This document shows, piece after piece, positions 63,774 to 64,000 of a stretch of DNA of 64,000 nt. The DNA is from Chryseobacterium arthrosphaerae (GTDB lineage Bacteria; Bacteroidota; Bacteroidia; Flavobacteriales; Weeksellaceae): assembly GCF_001684965.1 (NCBI RefSeq), contig NZ_MAYG01000001.1:1054001-1118000 (forward strand), given 5' to 3'. Each line of letters begins with the position of its first letter. Positions within the stretch are counted from its first letter, which is position 1. The notes below the pieces were generated by a model. It was given only the letters and a program-made list of their open reading frames with translations. It searched no databases and was not told where the DNA came from. A program made the translations under genes and the position numbers.

Positions 63774-64000
63774 ATTAAAATTTGAATAGGTTTATTTTTT
63801 CACTAAGTTATGAAATATATTGTAAATTGAAATAAAAAAATATTTTAAATGCAATATGAAATGAATTTTAAAATTATAACGTGTTAATTGTGGTGAATTT
63901 TGCATTATTTGTATTTTATGGGTAGGAATACCTTGAAATAGTTGTATCCTCTTTTTGTTTGAAAAATATTTGTATTTTAGCCGAAATATGTTGTTTTTTA
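63774..64000. other. AT-rich end of the window
   Basis: Non-coding upstream region of the secreted protein gene. TTTG and TATTTTAG near 63955-63979 could drive a plus-strand gene whose ATG at 63988 is cut off by the window, but only four codons are visible. Confidence 0.3.

Overview
The window is low-GC chromosomal DNA from a member of the phylum Bacteroidota, order Flavobacteriales, most likely Chryseobacterium or a close relative in the Weeksellaceae. The evidence is a PorQ gene of the type IX secretion system (T9SS), a protein with a type A T9SS sorting tail, several TonB-dependent receptors, many -7 elements of the form TAnnTTTG with little use of Shine-Dalgarno sequences, and the FtsK-LolA-LptF gene order. 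The genus call is an inference from protein style, not from a database search.

Layout. 1-6500: partial porQ, pyrH and frr, with an aerolysin-like pore-former, a class 3 lipase and an alpha/beta hydrolase lying between pyrH and frr. 6694-14501: a KASIII enzyme, lptF-type permease, lolA, ftsK, an exported isochorismatase-like protein and a Crp/Fnr regulator. 14790-23633: a ResB-CcsA fusion for cytochrome c maturation, a tandem repeat, an SPFH protein with a ribbon-helix-helix partner, and the lysine catabolic pair ALDH7 and L-lysine 6-transaminase. 23842-34084: a complete RND efflux operon behind a GbsR/MarR-like regulator, plus small acetyltransferase, MarR, BtrH-like and YdeI-like genes.

34085-46374 is accessory DNA. 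It holds a T9SS-sorted propeller protein, a two-gene Rhs/YD-repeat system whose tip carries an HExxH zincin-like domain, and a lipoprotein that is probably its immunity factor. Next come a displaced second tip that looks like an ADP-ribosyltransferase, its own candidate immunity gene, and four copies of a ~160 bp terminal-inverted-repeat element. A near-identical linker joins the intact tip and the displaced tip, so recombination could swap them.

46670-50033 holds a TonB receptor and a small HD alarmone-hydrolase-like gene. 50334-55417 is a decayed prophage or integrative element: a broken portal gene, small phage-type genes, and a truncated integrase beside tRNA-Ala. 55624-62529 is a sugar locus with a LacI regulator, two abutting LacI-type operators, a TonB receptor, a GH100-like (neutral invertase-type) hydrolase, a uridine-kinase-like P-loop kinase and an SLC45-like symporter. 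It is best read as import and breakdown of sucrose or a related disaccharide. The window closes with small hypothetical genes and a secreted protein.
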